This document shows positions 1 to 9,956 of a DNA stretch of 49,582 nucleotides, one piece after another (within the stretch, counting starts at the first letter, position 1; every line of letters begins with the position of its first letter). Origin of the DNA: an uncultured Pelagibacteraceae bacterium (GTDB taxonomy: Bacteria; Pseudomonadota; Alphaproteobacteria; Pelagibacterales; Pelagibacteraceae); assembly GCA_902619665.1 (NCBI GenBank), contig CACNFB010000007.1:1-49582 (forward strand), read 5' to 3'. A program made the position numbers and the translations under genes. The notes under the pieces were generated by a model. That model saw only the letters and a program-made list of their open reading frames with translations, had not been told where the DNA came from and did not search any database.

Positions 1-750
1 TCAGAAATTATTTTGGAAATCTGTGAAGAAGAAAATGATGATTTATTAATTTTTAGTTGCGGTATTCTAGAAAAGAAATCAAAAATAAGAAATTATTTAG
101 AAAAATCAAAATATGTTGCCGTAATACCGACCTACAAGGATAATTCGCAGTCTTTGATAGCTATCGCTAAAAATTTTTTTGCAGAAAAAAAAATCAGTAT
201 TTCTTACGAAACATTGAATTTGTTAGTTAACAGATGCAGCGGTGATAGGGGAAATTTAAGGAAGGAACTTGATAAAATATCAAATTATTTATCAGATAAA
301 AAAGTTATTTCTCTAAAAGAAATTTTAACATTAACAAATTTGTCAGAAAATTATAGCGCCGCTGAGTTAGCTGATGCTTCTCTAAGTAAAAATATTAGTA
401 AAACTAATGAAATATTAAACGAAAATAATTACTCACCGGAAGATACATTTTTAATTTTAAGAGTTTTTTTGCAGAAAACTAAAAAAATTTTAGATTTATT
501 AGAAAGTCTTGATAATGAAAAAGATGTTGAAAAGGTTATATCTTTACATAGGCCTCCAATTTTTTGGAAGGATAAACCTATAATAAAAAAACAACTTCAA
601 TTATGGACGCAGAAAAATATTAAAGAATTAATTAGCAGATTAAATGATATTGAAGTTAAAATAAAAAAAAATAACTCAATAAGTTTGATCTTACTGAAAA
701 ATTTTGTTTATGAAATTTCGAATAAAGATGTTAATAACTCCTCTTTATAG
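1..750 (+). CDS. holA: DNA polymerase III delta subunit, 5'-truncated by window edge
   Basis: The reading frame is open from base 1 and runs 249 codons to a TAG stop, so the 5' end lies outside the window; a TTG at 13 is in frame but is unlikely to be the start. HolA is the clamp-loader subunit that opens the beta sliding clamp, and family members are usually about 340 residues, so roughly the N-terminal quarter is missing. The visible part has the middle AAA+ lid region, with a CSGDRGNLRKELDKI stretch typical of HolA, and the helical C-terminal collar domain. The call also rests on position: holA lies beside parB in many alphaproteobacteria. Its last 20 bases overlap the end of parB, which converges on the opposite strand. 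Confidence 0.85.
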   Translation, partial: SEIILEICEEENDDLLIFSCGILEKKSKIRNYLEKSKYVAVIPTYKDNSQSLIAIAKNFFAEKKISISYETLNLLVNRCSGDRGNLRKELDKISNYLSDKKVISLKEILTLTNLSENYSAAELADASLSKNISKTNEILNENNYSPEDTFLILRVFLQKTKKILDLLESLDNEKDVEKVISLHRPPIFWKDKPIIKKQLQLWTQKNIKELISRLNDIEVKIKKNNSISLILLKNFVYEISNKDVNNSSL

Positions 751-1573
751 ACTCAATGATCCTATTTAATTGGTCTAATTCTTTGTAGTTAAATATTATA
801 GATCCTTTATTATTTTTTTTATTTTTTATCTCAACAGTCATACCAATTTTTTCCATAAGACTTTGCTCTAATATTTTAATATTTGGATCTTTATTGTTTG
901 AAAGTTTTTTATAAGGTATTTTATATGCTCTAACTAAACTTTCAGTTTGTCTCACCGATAATTTTTTAGAAATAATTTTTTTTGATATTAATAAGCAATT
1001 TTCTAAACCAACTAAAATTTTAGCATGTCCAGGTGATATTTTGTTTTCCTTGACAAATTCAATTACTTCTGGTGGCAAACTAAGAAGTCTAAGAGAGTTT
1101 GTAATATGACTTCTGCTTTTACCTATAAATTTAGCTACCTGTTCTTGATCATAAGAAAACTCATCTATAAGCCTTTTATATCCCTCTGCTTCCTCTATTG
1201 CATTTAGGTCATGTCTCTGAACATTTTCAACTATTCCAAATTCTAAGGCTTTTTTGTCATCAGCATCTACAACAACGATGGGGACTTCATGTAATCCTGC
1301 TTTCTGGGCAGCAAGCCATCTTCTCTCGCCAGCAATAATTTCATATTTAGTATCGCTATTTGAATGCCTGACAATTATTGGCTGAATAATTCCTCTTGAT
1401 TTTATAGACTCAGATAATTCATTTAAACTTGTTTCATCAAATTTTTTTCTTGGTTGATACTTATTTCTTTTGAGTTCGCTTATACTAGCTTTTATGTTTG
1501 ATGATACTTTACCCTCACCAATTAAAGATGATAAGCCTCTACCAAGTCCTTTTTTATTTTTAAAACTGATCAT
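731..1573 (-). CDS. parB: Chromosome partitioning protein ParB (CTPase, parS-binding clamp)
   Basis: This 280-residue protein starts with the usual basic N-terminus containing GLGRGLSSLIGEGK (residues 9-22), where ParA ATPase stimulation occurs. A ParB/Srx domain follows, with the CTP-binding GERRWLAAQ motif at about residues 82-90. A helix-turn-helix lies around residues 135-160 (QEQVAKFIGKSRSHITN), and a C-terminal dimerisation segment ends the protein. ParB loads at parS and spreads to organise the origin region for segregation. Its start overlaps the parA stop by 4 bases (ATGA), so the two are cotranscribed. A matching parS lies at 2940-2955 inside rsmG. The length is normal to slightly short for the family. 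Confidence 0.96.
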   Translation of the reverse strand: MISFKNKKGLGRGLSSLIGEGKVSSNIKASISELKRNKYQPRKKFDETSLNELSESIKSRGIIQPIIVRHSNSDTKYEIIAGERRWLAAQKAGLHEVPIVVVDADDKKALEFGIVENVQRHDLNAIEEAEGYKRLIDEFSYDQEQVAKFIGKSRSHITNSLRLLSLPPEVIEFVKENKISPGHAKILVGLENCLLISKKIISKKLSVRQTESLVRAYKIPYKKLSNNKDPNIKILEQSLMEKIGMTVEIKNKKNNKGSIIFNYKELDQLNRIIESIKRSY

Positions 1574-2370
1574 GCTGCTGTTTCAAAACTTTCTTCTTGA
1601 GCTAAAAATTCTTCTGTAAAATTAATATATGACTTGCTGCCTGGACAATTTTTGTCATAAAATATAACAGGCATACCGTGTGAAGGTGCTTCGGACAATC
1701 TTACATTTCTTGGAACAACATTTTTGTAAACTTTTTCTTTAAAATAATTTCTTGCTTCAGTTTCAACTTCGCCAGAAAGCTTGTTTCTCTTATCATACAT
1801 AGTTAAGAGTATTCCTCTAATCGTTAGTTCTGAATTTAATCCAACTTTAATTCTATCGATAGTTTTAATCAGTTGAGTTATGCCCTCTAAAGCAAAGAAT
1901 TCAGTTTGAAGAGGGACTAAAAGAGAATGAGAGGCTACTAAGGCCATTACAGTTAACAAACTTAGGGAAGGTGGGCAGTCTATAAGCACATAATCATATG
2001 AAGCTCTAGAATCATTTAAATATGCGGTCAATTTCTCCTTTAAAATATAAGCTCTACGACCATCATCTGCTGTCTCCACTTCCAATCCAGATAAATCCAC
2101 ATTTGAAGTGATTATATCCAGGTTAGAAAAATTTGTATTGGAAATTGCTTCATCAATTTTTTTTGTTCCAATCAATACTTGATAAATTGAATTAGATGTT
2201 TGATCTATATTAGATAATCCTAAACCCGTTGTAGCATTTCCTTGGGGATCTAAGTCAATTACCAAAACTTTTTTGTTATTCAAAGAAAGTCCTGCCGCTA
2301 AATTTATTATAGTTGTAGTTTTCCCAACCCCACCCTTCTGATTTATTATTGATATAATTTTTTCTTTCAT
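1570..2370 (-). CDS. parA: Chromosome partitioning ATPase ParA
   Basis: This 266-residue ParA/Soj ATPase has the deviant Walker A motif KGGVGKT at residues 12-18, including the signature lysine, and a Walker A' segment VLVIDLDPQGNAT further on. DYVLIDCPPSLSLLT is the Walker B region. ParA forms an ATP-dependent gradient on the nucleoid that moves ParB-parS complexes and so segregates sister origins. It overlaps rsmG upstream and parB downstream by 4 bases each, giving a tightly coupled mnmG-rsmG-parA-parB string. The length matches chromosomal ParA proteins, and there is no N-terminal extension of the plasmid type. Confidence 0.97.
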   Translation of the reverse strand: MKEKIISIINQKGGVGKTTTIINLAAGLSLNNKKVLVIDLDPQGNATTGLGLSNIDQTSNSIYQVLIGTKKIDEAISNTNFSNLDIITSNVDLSGLEVETADDGRRAYILKEKLTAYLNDSRASYDYVLIDCPPSLSLLTVMALVASHSLLVPLQTEFFALEGITQLIKTIDRIKVGLNSELTIRGILLTMYDKRNKLSGEVETEARNYFKEKVYKNVVPRNVRLSEAPSHGMPVIFYDKNCPGSKSYINFTEEFLAQEESFETAA

Positions 2371-3002
2371 GCTTTTCTTAAATTATTTATTTTTACAATG
2401 ACTGAATTTACGTCTGTTAAACTTTTTAAAATTTCATAATCAAACTTCCATAATTTTAAACATTCATTAATATTTTCCCTGCCACTCTTTCCTAAGAAAA
2501 GTATTAAACTGTTATAATGAGAAAAATTTTTGTTTATTAATTCTAATATTGTTTGCAGTGGTTTAAAAGCTCGAGCTACTACTATGTCTGCTTCTAATTC
2601 CCTTTCTTCAAAAATATTCTTCTGCCTTACCTCAGCATTTAATTCGAAGTGCTTGATCATTTTTTTTAAAAAATTGCTTTTCTTCATACTTTTCTCATAA
2701 AGTTTGAATTTTATTTTTGATCCCTTTTTTTTTAAGATAATTGCAAGAACTACGCCTGGAAGACCAGAACCTGAGCCTATATCTAGGCATGTTCTAGCAT
2801 TTTTATCAATAATATCAATAATTTGCGCTGAGTCTATTATATGTCTTTTTATTGAGTCTTTCTCGGTTGATTTGCTTATTAAGTTTATTTTTTTGTTTTC
2901 ACTCAATAATAATGATCTAAACTCTTCTAAAGCAGGAAATGTTTCACGTGAAACGTTTAATGTTTCTAATTCAGAATATTTTTTAAGATTTGATTCGATC
3001 AA
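2367..3002 (-). CDS. rsmG: 16S rRNA (guanine-N7) methyltransferase RsmG (GidB)
   Basis: The protein has 211 residues with a class I SAM-binding motif [15 protein letters not shown] at about residues 73-87 and a following VVARAF segment ([12 protein letters not shown]) typical of RsmG. The family methylates N7 of G527 in 16S rRNA (E. coli numbering). The N-terminus carries NVSRETF (residues 16-22), which is encoded by an embedded parS sequence, a situation known from other bacteria. It overlaps mnmG and parA by 4 bases each. A plus-strand open frame over 2704-3015 is only its antisense shadow. Confidence 0.96.
   Translation of the reverse strand: MIESNLKKYSELETLNVSRETFPALEEFRSLLLSENKKINLISKSTEKDSIKRHIIDSAQIIDIIDKNARTCLDIGSGSGLPGVVLAIILKKKGSKIKFKLYEKSMKKSNFLKKMIKHFELNAEVRQKNIFEERELEADIVVARAFKPLQTILELINKNFSHYNSLILFLGKSGRENINECLKLWKFDYEILKSLTDVNSVIVKINNLRKA
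2940..2955. promoter_or_regulatory. parS: parS centromere-like site inside rsmG
   Basis: The plus strand reads TGTTTCACGTGAAACG. This differs from the widely conserved 16-base parS consensus TGTTTCACGTGAAACA only in the last base, and has the perfect 14-base palindromic core GTTTCACGTGAAAC. It lies in codons 16-21 of rsmG, about 0.6 kb upstream of the parA start and about 8 kb from the putative origin. I found no second copy by eye. ParB from the adjacent gene is the expected ligand. Confidence 0.93.
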
Positions 3003-4870
3003 GCTATATGCTTAATAGACTTTCTTTTAAGATGTGACAATAGAATAAATACAGCTGCTGGAGTAATTCCATCTATTCTCAAAGCTTGGCCCATTGTTTT
3101 TGGCCTAATTTGCTTAAATTTAGACTTAACTTCATTAGAAAGCCCTGAAAAACTATCATAATTTATATCAGATGGTATTTTAAGGCTCTCATCTCTTTTA
3201 AAAGCTAGAATATCCGCCTTTTGTTTCTTCATATAACCTTTATAGTGAGCGTTAATTTCAATCTGCTCCTCAATTTCTCGACTATAATCACCTATTTCAG
3301 GCCAAATATCCCTAATTTTATTAAATTTTACACCTTTTTGAGCTAAAACAGATTTTGCTGACCTATAAACCCCATCTTTTGCGATTTTAACTCCATGTTT
3401 TTCTGCTTCTGACGGTGATATCTTCAATTTATCCATTTTTCTGTTCAATTTCTCCAATTCTCTTGATTTATCCTCAAATAATTTCCTTCTCTCTGATTTA
3501 ACTAAACCGAACTTGACTCCAACAGGAGTCAGCCTTAAGTCAGCATTATCACATCTTAGAGATAATCTGTATTCGGCTCTTGAGGTAAACATCCTGTAAG
3601 GTTCAGCAACACCCTTTGTAACTAAATCGTCTATCATCACGCCAATATATGCCTGGGATCTATCTAGAATTAATGGCTCTTTACCCTTGATTGATAAAGC
3701 AGCATTAGCTCCAGCTATTAGCCCTTGAGCTGCAGCTTCCTCATAACCTGTTGTGCCGTTAATTTGACCAGCGAGGTAAAAGTTTTTTATCTTCTTCGTT
3801 TCTAATGTTAAAAAAAGTTCCCTTGGATCAACGTAATCATATTCTATTGCGTATCCTGGGCGTAATATTTTAACGTTTTCTAAACCATTGATATTATTGC
3901 ATATTTTTTGTTGTAAATCAGCTGGAAGCGATGTTGAGATTCCGTTTGGGTACACTGTATTATCTTCAAGGCCTTCAGGTTCCAGAAAGATTTGATGCCT
4001 AGTCTTATCCTTGAATTTATAGATTTTATCCTCTATGGAAGGACAGTACCTTGGCCCTGCTCCTTTAATACTTCCCGAATACATTGCGCTTTGTTTAATA
4101 TTTTTAGAAATCAATTCATGAACTTTTTCATTGGTGTAAGTAATTCCACATCTAATTTGTTTGTTAATATTTTTTTTTGTTAGGAAAGAGAGAAATGATA
4201 TTTGATCATCTGGATGTTGTTCTTCTAAATTTGAATAATCAATTGTCCTACCATCTAACCTAGGCGGAGTCCCTGTTTTTAACCTACCAATTTTAAAATT
4301 ATATTTATGCAATTGTTCACTTAATCCAATAGTAGGCTTTTCGTTATATCTACCTGCGGGAGTTCTTTTGTCACCTATATGTATCATTCCATTCAAAAAT
4401 GTTCCTGTTGTAAGTATAACCTTGTTAGTGTGAATTTCTTTTCCAGAGGAGGTTAATATGCCGTTTATACTATTTTTGTTAAATATAAAACCATTTACGG
4501 AGTCAGAAAAAATGCTTAAATTACAGTAGTTTACAAGTTTTTCTTGCATATATTTTTTATATAATGATCTATCGCTTTGGGTTCGGGGTCCTCTTACAGC
4601 TGGTCCTCTACTCCTATTTAATAGCTTAAATTGAATACCAGATTTATCAGCCACATCTCCCATAACACCATCTAAAGCATCTATTTCTCTAACTAAATGG
4701 CCTTTACCTAAACCACCAATTGCTGGATTACAAGACATCTCACCAATAGATGATTTATCATTAGTAAAAAGAGCTGTATTTACTCCTAATCTTGCAGAAG
4801 CCGCAGCAGCCTCACAGCCTGCATGACCTCCACCAATTACTATGACATCGTACTGTTTATTATTTTCCAT
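2999..4870 (-). CDS. mnmG: tRNA uridine-5-carboxymethylaminomethyl modification enzyme MnmG (GidA)
   Basis: This 623-residue FAD protein opens with the dinucleotide-binding motif [12 protein letters not shown] (residues 11-22). It carries the GidA signatures [20 protein letters not shown] and [13 protein letters not shown], followed by [18 protein letters not shown] in the second FAD region. With MnmE it installs the cmnm5 group at wobble uridine 34 of certain tRNAs, using methylene-THF, FAD and NADH. The partner mnmE lies immediately upstream on the same strand, 95 bases away. The start ATG at 4870 fits the family, because the FAD motif begins within 15 residues. The 3' end overlaps rsmG by 4 bases. 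Confidence 0.98.
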   Translation of the reverse strand: MENNKQYDVIVIGGGHAGCEAAAASARLGVNTALFTNDKSSIGEMSCNPAIGGLGKGHLVREIDALDGVMGDVADKSGIQFKLLNRSRGPAVRGPRTQSDRSLYKKYMQEKLVNYCNLSIFSDSVNGFIFNKNSINGILTSSGKEIHTNKVILTTGTFLNGMIHIGDKRTPAGRYNEKPTIGLSEQLHKYNFKIGRLKTGTPPRLDGRTIDYSNLEEQHPDDQISFLSFLTKKNINKQIRCGITYTNEKVHELISKNIKQSAMYSGSIKGAGPRYCPSIEDKIYKFKDKTRHQIFLEPEGLEDNTVYPNGISTSLPADLQQKICNNINGLENVKILRPGYAIEYDYVDPRELFLTLETKKIKNFYLAGQINGTTGYEEAAAQGLIAGANAALSIKGKEPLILDRSQAYIGVMIDDLVTKGVAEPYRMFTSRAEYRLSLRCDNADLRLTPVGVKFGLVKSERRKLFEDKSRELEKLNRKMDKLKISPSEAEKHGVKIAKDGVYRSAKSVLAQKGVKFNKIRDIWPEIGDYSREIEEQIEINAHYKGYMKKQKADILAFKRDESLKIPSDINYDSFSGLSNEVKSKFKQIRPKTMGQALRIDGITPAAVFILLSHLKRKSIKHIA

Positions 4871-4965
4871 TACCTGAATTTATATTTGAAATCTTTTTTT
4901 ACAAGACTATCTTGAATTTTATTAATTAAATGTAAAATAAGCTAATTTAATCAGCAATTAGCATT

Positions 4966-6297
4966 TTATTTACCTATGCAGAAATCATTGAAAATACTCG
5001 ATAAAATCTCCTCTACATCAACTTTTCCGACAACCTTGCCTAAATTTCTTACAGCAACTCTTAAATCCTCAGTAGCTTTATCAAATTCTTCATTTAAATT
5101 TTTATTTTTGAAATCTTGTAAAGATAGAATACAATTATTTAAATCAATCCTGTGACGTTCTCTAGTAATAAAAACATCTGTACTTGTGTATAATGATTTT
5201 TTTAAAATATATTTGATTTCTGATATTACTTTATCAATATTGGTTTCTTTAAGAACAGATATAAGAAAAGGATTATATTTTTTTAATTGCTCGGGAACTT
5301 TAAAATCATATAAATCTGTTTTATTAACTAATAAAATCGAGCTTTTATCGAATAAATCATTCAAAAAACCAAAGAATTCAACATTTTTTGGCTCTATTAT
5401 TACTATTCTTAGGTCCGCTTCCTCTGCTTTTTTAAAAGCTAATTTTATACCTTCTTTCTCTATTATATCTTTTGATTCCCTAATACCTGCAGTATCTGAA
5501 ATTATAACTGGATATCCATCAAAGTTTAAATGGGTTTCTAAAACATCCCTAGTTGTGCCAGCTATTTCTGAAACAATTGATACATCCCTTTTCGAGAAGT
5601 AATTCATTAAACTTGATTTTCCAGAATTTGGAGGTCCAACTATAGCAACTTTAAAACCAGTTCTAATTTTTTCTCCAACTTTATTATCATCTAAAATTTT
5701 TTTAATATCTTTTTCAATTTTTTCCAAATCTTTTTTGATGTTTTTTGTAACATTTTCTGGAATATCCTCCTCTGGGAAATCTATTTTAGCCTCTAAAGTT
5801 GCTAAAATTTTAATAAGATTTTCTCTGATTTTTTCAAATTTTAAAAAGCTTTTACCTTTAATTATACTTTGTGCTTGATCAATTTGTATTTGAGTTTCTG
5901 CCGCTATTAAGTCTCCGATTGCTTCAGCTTTCAGCAAATTAATTTTACCATTTATAAAAGCAAGTTTCGTAAATTCGCCAGGCTCTGCTAATCTACATTT
6001 TTGTGTGTCTAAAATTGTATTTTGTAAACATGTGATTATGGCTCTACTTCCGTGCACATGAAGTTCTGCCATATCTTCTCCTGTATAACTATTTGGGCCT
6101 GGAAACCATAAAACAACAGCCTCATCTATTAAGCTAGAAGTATTGATATTATACAATTTTAGAAGGGTTGCCATTCTTGGTCTTGGTAACTCCTTTTTGA
6201 TTAACTTCTTTATTAAATTTTTAGTTTCGGGACCTGATAACCTGATAACAGCCACACCCGAAGAGCCTGGAGCTGAAGATAAAGCACATATTGTCAT
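4966..6297 (-). CDS. mnmE: tRNA modification GTPase MnmE (TrmE)
   Basis: The protein has 443 residues. The N-terminal tetrahydrofolate-binding domain (to about residue 120) contains FPGPNSYTGEDMAELHVHGS. A helical domain follows, interrupted by the GTPase domain with P-loop GPPNSGKS at residues 221-228, the switch II motif DTAG and NKTD for guanine specificity. The C-terminus is CIGK, the conserved catalytic cysteine box. MnmE dimers work with MnmG on tRNA wobble uridine. Spacing to mnmG is 95 bases, which holds no recognisable gene. A divergent 49-base gap separates it from the sulfotransferase gene. Confidence 0.98.
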   Translation of the reverse strand: MTICALSSAPGSSGVAVIRLSGPETKNLIKKLIKKELPRPRMATLLKLYNINTSSLIDEAVVLWFPGPNSYTGEDMAELHVHGSRAIITCLQNTILDTQKCRLAEPGEFTKLAFINGKINLLKAEAIGDLIAAETQIQIDQAQSIIKGKSFLKFEKIRENLIKILATLEAKIDFPEEDIPENVTKNIKKDLEKIEKDIKKILDDNKVGEKIRTGFKVAIVGPPNSGKSSLMNYFSKRDVSIVSEIAGTTRDVLETHLNFDGYPVIISDTAGIRESKDIIEKEGIKLAFKKAEEADLRIVIIEPKNVEFFGFLNDLFDKSSILLVNKTDLYDFKVPEQLKKYNPFLISVLKETNIDKVISEIKYILKKSLYTSTDVFITRERHRIDLNNCILSLQDFKNKNLNEEFDKATEDLRVAVRNLGKVVGKVDVEEILSSIFNDFCIGK

Positions 6298-6346
6298 ATC
6301 AATATTATATATTTAAATTTAACAATGGATATAATTAAAATTTAGT

Positions 6347-7189
6347 ATGATTATATGGTTAGCTTCATACCCTAAAAGTGGGAATACGTGGGTTAGATTA
6401 TTTTTACGATCTTACTTATCTAAAAACAAAGAAGAATTTAATATAAATCAGAAACCAAATGATAACTTTAAAATAAATAGATTTCCTAACAATAAAATGT
6501 TAAAGGAGATGCAAATTGACTCTGGTAATTTTTTTGAAATTGCAAAAAATTGGATAACAGTCCAAGAAAAAATTAATCTCAATAATAGACTTAATATTTT
6601 AAAAACTCATAATGCAATGTGCACAATCGATAAAAGTAAGTTTACTAATCAAGATAACACATTGGGGGCTGTTTATATTGTGAGAGATCCAAGAGACGTA
6701 GCTGTATCATTTAGTCATCATTTGGGGATATCGTTAACTGATGTGGTAGATTTAATGATTAATGAAGAACATTTAATATCTGAAAAAGATTTCGTATTAG
6801 AAAAAAAAGAGGCTGGGAGCACATTAGTTAGTTCATGGTCAAATCATTATAATTCATGGAAGAACTACAACTTAAGAAAAATTTTAATAATTAAGTATGA
6901 GGATCTAATCAAGAAAACATTCGAGAAGTTTTACGAAATTGTTTTATACTTAAATAAACTAGAAAAAATTGAGATAGATGTTAAAAGAATAAAAAGATCA
7001 ATAGAACTAACCAAATTTCGCAATTTACAAGATTTAGAAAAAAAGTACGGTTTTGAAGAAACTACATTTTCTAAAACATTTTTTAGAGAAGGTAAAATAG
7101 GTTCTTGGAAAAAGGAGCTTGATAAAGATTTATCAAAAAAAATTCAGAAAGCTTTTGAAGCTGAAATGATTGAGCTTGGTTATTTGTAA
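6347..7189 (+). CDS. Sulfotransferase-domain protein inserted between mnmE and rho
   Basis: The 280-residue protein has the PAPS 5'-phosphosulfate loop YPKSGNTW at residues 8-15, a KTH segment at about residues 86-88, the 3'-phosphate motif VRDPRDVAVSF (RDPRD at 113-117, Ser121), and a late GKIGSWK at 249-255 that matches the RxGxxGxWK box of cytosolic sulfotransferases. It should transfer a sulfuryl group from PAPS to a hydroxyl or amine acceptor; the acceptor cannot be told from sequence. It is the only plus-strand gene between parB and the origin. It also breaks the rho-mnmE adjacency usual in alphaproteobacteria, which suggests insertion. Its stop lies 3 bases from the convergent rho stop. 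Confidence 0.88.
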   Translation: MIIWLASYPKSGNTWVRLFLRSYLSKNKEEFNINQKPNDNFKINRFPNNKMLKEMQIDSGNFFEIAKNWITVQEKINLNNRLNILKTHNAMCTIDKSKFTNQDNTLGAVYIVRDPRDVAVSFSHHLGISLTDVVDLMINEEHLISEKDFVLEKKEAGSTLVSSWSNHYNSWKNYNLRKILIIKYEDLIKKTFEKFYEIVLYLNKLEKIEIDVKRIKRSIELTKFRNLQDLEKKYGFEETTFSKTFFREGKIGSWKKELDKDLSKKIQKAFEAEMIELGYL

Positions 7190-7192
7190 ATA

Positions 7193-8464
7193 TTAAGCAG
7201 GTTTATTCATTGAAGTAAAAAACTCTGAATTAGATTTGGTAGCTTTTAGCTTAGAGTTTATAAATTCAATTGCATCCATTGATCCCATTGGGGCAATGAT
7301 TCTTCTTAAAACATTCATCTTTTGAAGGTCATTTTTATCAAATAATAATTCTTCTCTTCTTGTTCCTGATTTAGTTATATCTATAGCAGGGAAAATTCTC
7401 TTTTCTGAAATCTTTCTATCAAGTATTGTTTCACTATTACCTGTGCCTTTAAATTCTTCAAAAATTACCTCATCCATTCTACTTCCTGTATCAATCAGTG
7501 CTGTAGCTATAATTGTTAAGGACCCTCCCTCTTCAATATTTCTCGCAGCACCAAAAAATCTTTTGGGTCTTTGAAGGGCGTTAGCATCAACACCTCCAGT
7601 CAAAACTTTTCCCGAACTTGGTACAACCGCATTATATGCTCTTCCTAAACGAGTTATAGAGTCTAGCAATATAATTACATCTTTTTTATGTTCCGTTAAT
7701 CTTTTAGCTTTTTCGATTACCATCTCTGCTACAGCAACGTGTCTTTGTGCTGGTTCATCAAAAGTGGAGCTGATAACCTCTCCTTTAACCGTTCTTTGCA
7801 TATCAGTAACTTCTTCTGGTCTTTCATCAATTAATAACACCATCAACGAACACTCAGGATGATTTGCTGTTATTGAGTTTGCAATACTTTGAAGTATCAT
7901 AGTTTTACCTGCCTTTGGCGGTGAGATAATCAATGATCTTTGCCCTTTTCCAATTGGGCTAACTAAATCGATTAATCTTGAAGTTAAATCTGGTTTTTTC
8001 TCGGTTTTGTTGTTTTCTACTTCCATAACTAATTGTTTGTTTGGATAAAGCGGTGTTAAGTTATCAAAAGCAATTTTATGTCTAGATTTCATTGGATCTT
8101 CATTGTTGATTTTACTGACTTGTAATAAAGCAAAATATCTTTCACCTTCTTTAGGAGCTCTTACTGGACCCTCAACAGTATCTCCTGTTCTAAGACCAAA
8201 TTTTCTTATTTGGCTTGGGCTTACATAAATATCATCTGCACCTGGTAAATAATTCGATTCTAATGCTCTAAGAAAACCAAAACCATCTTGTAATAATTGC
8301 AAAACACCCATACCAGTTATTTCCTCACCTTTTTCAGCAAGTTTTTTAAGTATAGCAAATAAGATTTCTTGTTTTCTTAAAGTGCTAGCATTTTCTATTC
8401 CAAGCTCTTCTGCTTGAGTAATAAGCTGTGCAGGGGTGTTTTTTTTAAGTTCTTCAATTTTCAT
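7193..8464 (-). CDS. rho: Transcription termination factor Rho
   Basis: The protein has 423 residues. It has an N-terminal Rho_N helical domain, an RNP1-like cold-shock RNA-binding segment GFGFLR (61-66), a Walker A PPKAGKT (about 182-188), and the motor-core segments [15 protein letters not shown] and ITRLGRAYN. The hexameric RNA helicase ends transcription at unstructured C-rich RNAs. The length equals that of compact Rho proteins, without the long N-terminal insertion of some bacteria. It ends the hemE-hemH-hemJ-rho series on the minus strand, 59 bases after hemJ. Confidence 0.98.
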   Translation of the reverse strand: MKIEELKKNTPAQLITQAEELGIENASTLRKQEILFAILKKLAEKGEEITGMGVLQLLQDGFGFLRALESNYLPGADDIYVSPSQIRKFGLRTGDTVEGPVRAPKEGERYFALLQVSKINNEDPMKSRHKIAFDNLTPLYPNKQLVMEVENNKTEKKPDLTSRLIDLVSPIGKGQRSLIISPPKAGKTMILQSIANSITANHPECSLMVLLIDERPEEVTDMQRTVKGEVISSTFDEPAQRHVAVAEMVIEKAKRLTEHKKDVIILLDSITRLGRAYNAVVPSSGKVLTGGVDANALQRPKRFFGAARNIEEGGSLTIIATALIDTGSRMDEVIFEEFKGTGNSETILDRKISEKRIFPAIDITKSGTRREELLFDKNDLQKMNVLRRIIAPMGSMDAIEFINSKLKATKSNSEFFTSMNKPA

Positions 8465-8523
8465 GTTGTGGGATTTTGTTTAAAGATAAAAACAATATAA
8501 ACATAAATATAAATTTTTCAACC

Positions 8524-8958
8524 CTACATAGGCTTTAAAATGGCTAAAAAGACTATTAATATTAATAAAATTGTCGGAATTTCATTAATTATTCTAAAAA
8601 ATTTTGGACTGTTATTATTCATATCTTGATTGAATGATCTTAAGCAATGTCCAAGATAAAAATGATAGCCCGTTAAAATAATCACAGCTATAATTTTTAT
8701 TAAAAACCATTTAGCCTTTAATAATTCTATTCCTTGAAAGTGAATTATTGTTACTCCAAAAATCCAAGATAATAACATTGCAGGATACATAATGTAGAAG
8801 TATAGACGTCTCTCCATTATTTTAAAAACGCTAGATATGTCATTGTTTAATTTATTTTCAGAATGATACACAAAAATCCTTGGCAAATATAATAGGCCAG
8901 CCATCCAAGAGATAACCGCTATCAAATGTAATGATTTTAAAATTAGGTAAATATTCAT
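8524..8958 (-). CDS. hemJ: Protoporphyrinogen IX oxidase HemJ-type membrane protein
   Basis: This is a 144-residue protein with four predicted membrane helices. The N-terminal signature LKSLHLIAVISWMAGLLYLPR holds the conserved His near residue 11 and the WMAGLLYLPRIFVYH block. HemJ (UPF0093) oxidises protoporphyrinogen IX to protoporphyrin IX in bacteria lacking HemG or HemY. The start overlaps the hemH stop by 4 bases, and hemE-hemH-hemJ encode adjacent late steps of haem synthesis, which supports the call. The lysine-rich AKWFLIKI segment around residue 82 fits the conserved lysine of the family. Confidence 0.92.
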   Translation of the reverse strand: MNIYLILKSLHLIAVISWMAGLLYLPRIFVYHSENKLNNDISSVFKIMERRLYFYIMYPAMLLSWIFGVTIIHFQGIELLKAKWFLIKIIAVIILTGYHFYLGHCLRSFNQDMNNNSPKFFRIINEIPTILLILIVFLAILKPM

Positions 8959-9956
8959 TTTTTTACCAAATATGAGTCCACTAAATTTTTTAGTAAATTT
9001 ATATGATCTTCATTGTCATTTAAACATGGTATTAGATCGAAATTTTCACCACCAGCATCAACAAAAGACTCTTTTCCTTGAATCGCTATTTCCTCTAATG
9101 TTTCCACGCAGTCAGATGCAAAACCAGGGCAAATAACTAATATATTTTTTTTACCTTGTTTTGGAATTTCTTCTAAAGTCTTGTCTGTATAGGGTGTTAA
9201 CCATTCCTGTGGACCAAACCTTGATTGAAATGTTGTCATAATATCAATACTGTTAAATTTTTCTTTTAAAAGCCTTGTGGTTTTCATGCAATAGCAATGA
9301 TATGGATCACCTTTATCAAAATATTTTTTTGGTATTCCATGATACGAGGCAACAATTAGATCTGGTTTCCAATTAATTTCGGAAATTTTCTTTTTAATAG
9401 AATTAACAATTGCGTCTATATAAAGAGGATTTTCCTCATAGTGAGATATAACTTGAAGGCTTGGCTGCCATCTCAATTTCATTAAAGATCTAAACACTTC
9501 ATCACAAACAGTTGCGGTTGTAGGTGATGCATACTGAGGATAAAGAGGCAATACTATTAAATTTTCACAACCTTTTTCCTTAAGATCTTTAATTTTTCCA
9601 TTGATACTTGGTGACCCGTATCTCATTGCAAAGTCAATTATTAAGTTTTCCATGTTAAATTTTTTGGATAATTTTTGAGTTTGCATCATGGTATAATATC
9701 TAAGCGGGGACATATTTTTATCTTTCATCCAAATTTCTTTATAAGCTTTTGCAGTTTTTGAGGGTCTAAATGTTAATATAAAAAGATTCAATATTATTTG
9801 CCAGAGGAAAGGGTTTACCTCTATTACTCTTTTATCAGATAAAAATTCTTTTAAATATTTCCTTATATCCCACCACCCGGTACTGTCTGGAGTACCAAGA
9901 TTAACTAATAATATTCCTGTCTTACCATAGTTTACTTTTGGGTGATTTTGGTTCAT
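8955..9956 (-). CDS. hemH: Ferrochelatase
   Basis: A 333-residue ferrochelatase that inserts Fe2+ into protoporphyrin IX as the last step of protohaem synthesis. Visible signatures are GILLVNLGTPDS near the N-terminus, PLYPQYA, the metal-binding histidine in VASYHGIPKKYF (with YHCYCMKTT following), TFQSRFGPQEWL, and the acidic CPGFASDCVETLEEI helix. The start overlaps the hemE stop by 4 bases and the stop overlaps the hemJ start by 4, so hemE-hemH-hemJ should be one transcript. I see no C-terminal membrane helix. Confidence 0.98.
   Translation of the reverse strand: MNQNHPKVNYGKTGILLVNLGTPDSTGWWDIRKYLKEFLSDKRVIEVNPFLWQIILNLFILTFRPSKTAKAYKEIWMKDKNMSPLRYYTMMQTQKLSKKFNMENLIIDFAMRYGSPSINGKIKDLKEKGCENLIVLPLYPQYASPTTATVCDEVFRSLMKLRWQPSLQVISHYEENPLYIDAIVNSIKKKISEINWKPDLIVASYHGIPKKYFDKGDPYHCYCMKTTRLLKEKFNSIDIMTTFQSRFGPQEWLTPYTDKTLEEIPKQGKKNILVICPGFASDCVETLEEIAIQGKESFVDAGGENFDLIPCLNDNEDHINLLKNLVDSYLVKK

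Noticed and set aside
2704-3015. Plus-strand open frame opposite rsmG
   Set aside because: It is antisense to a clear rsmG and includes the palindromic parS; it shows no family motif.
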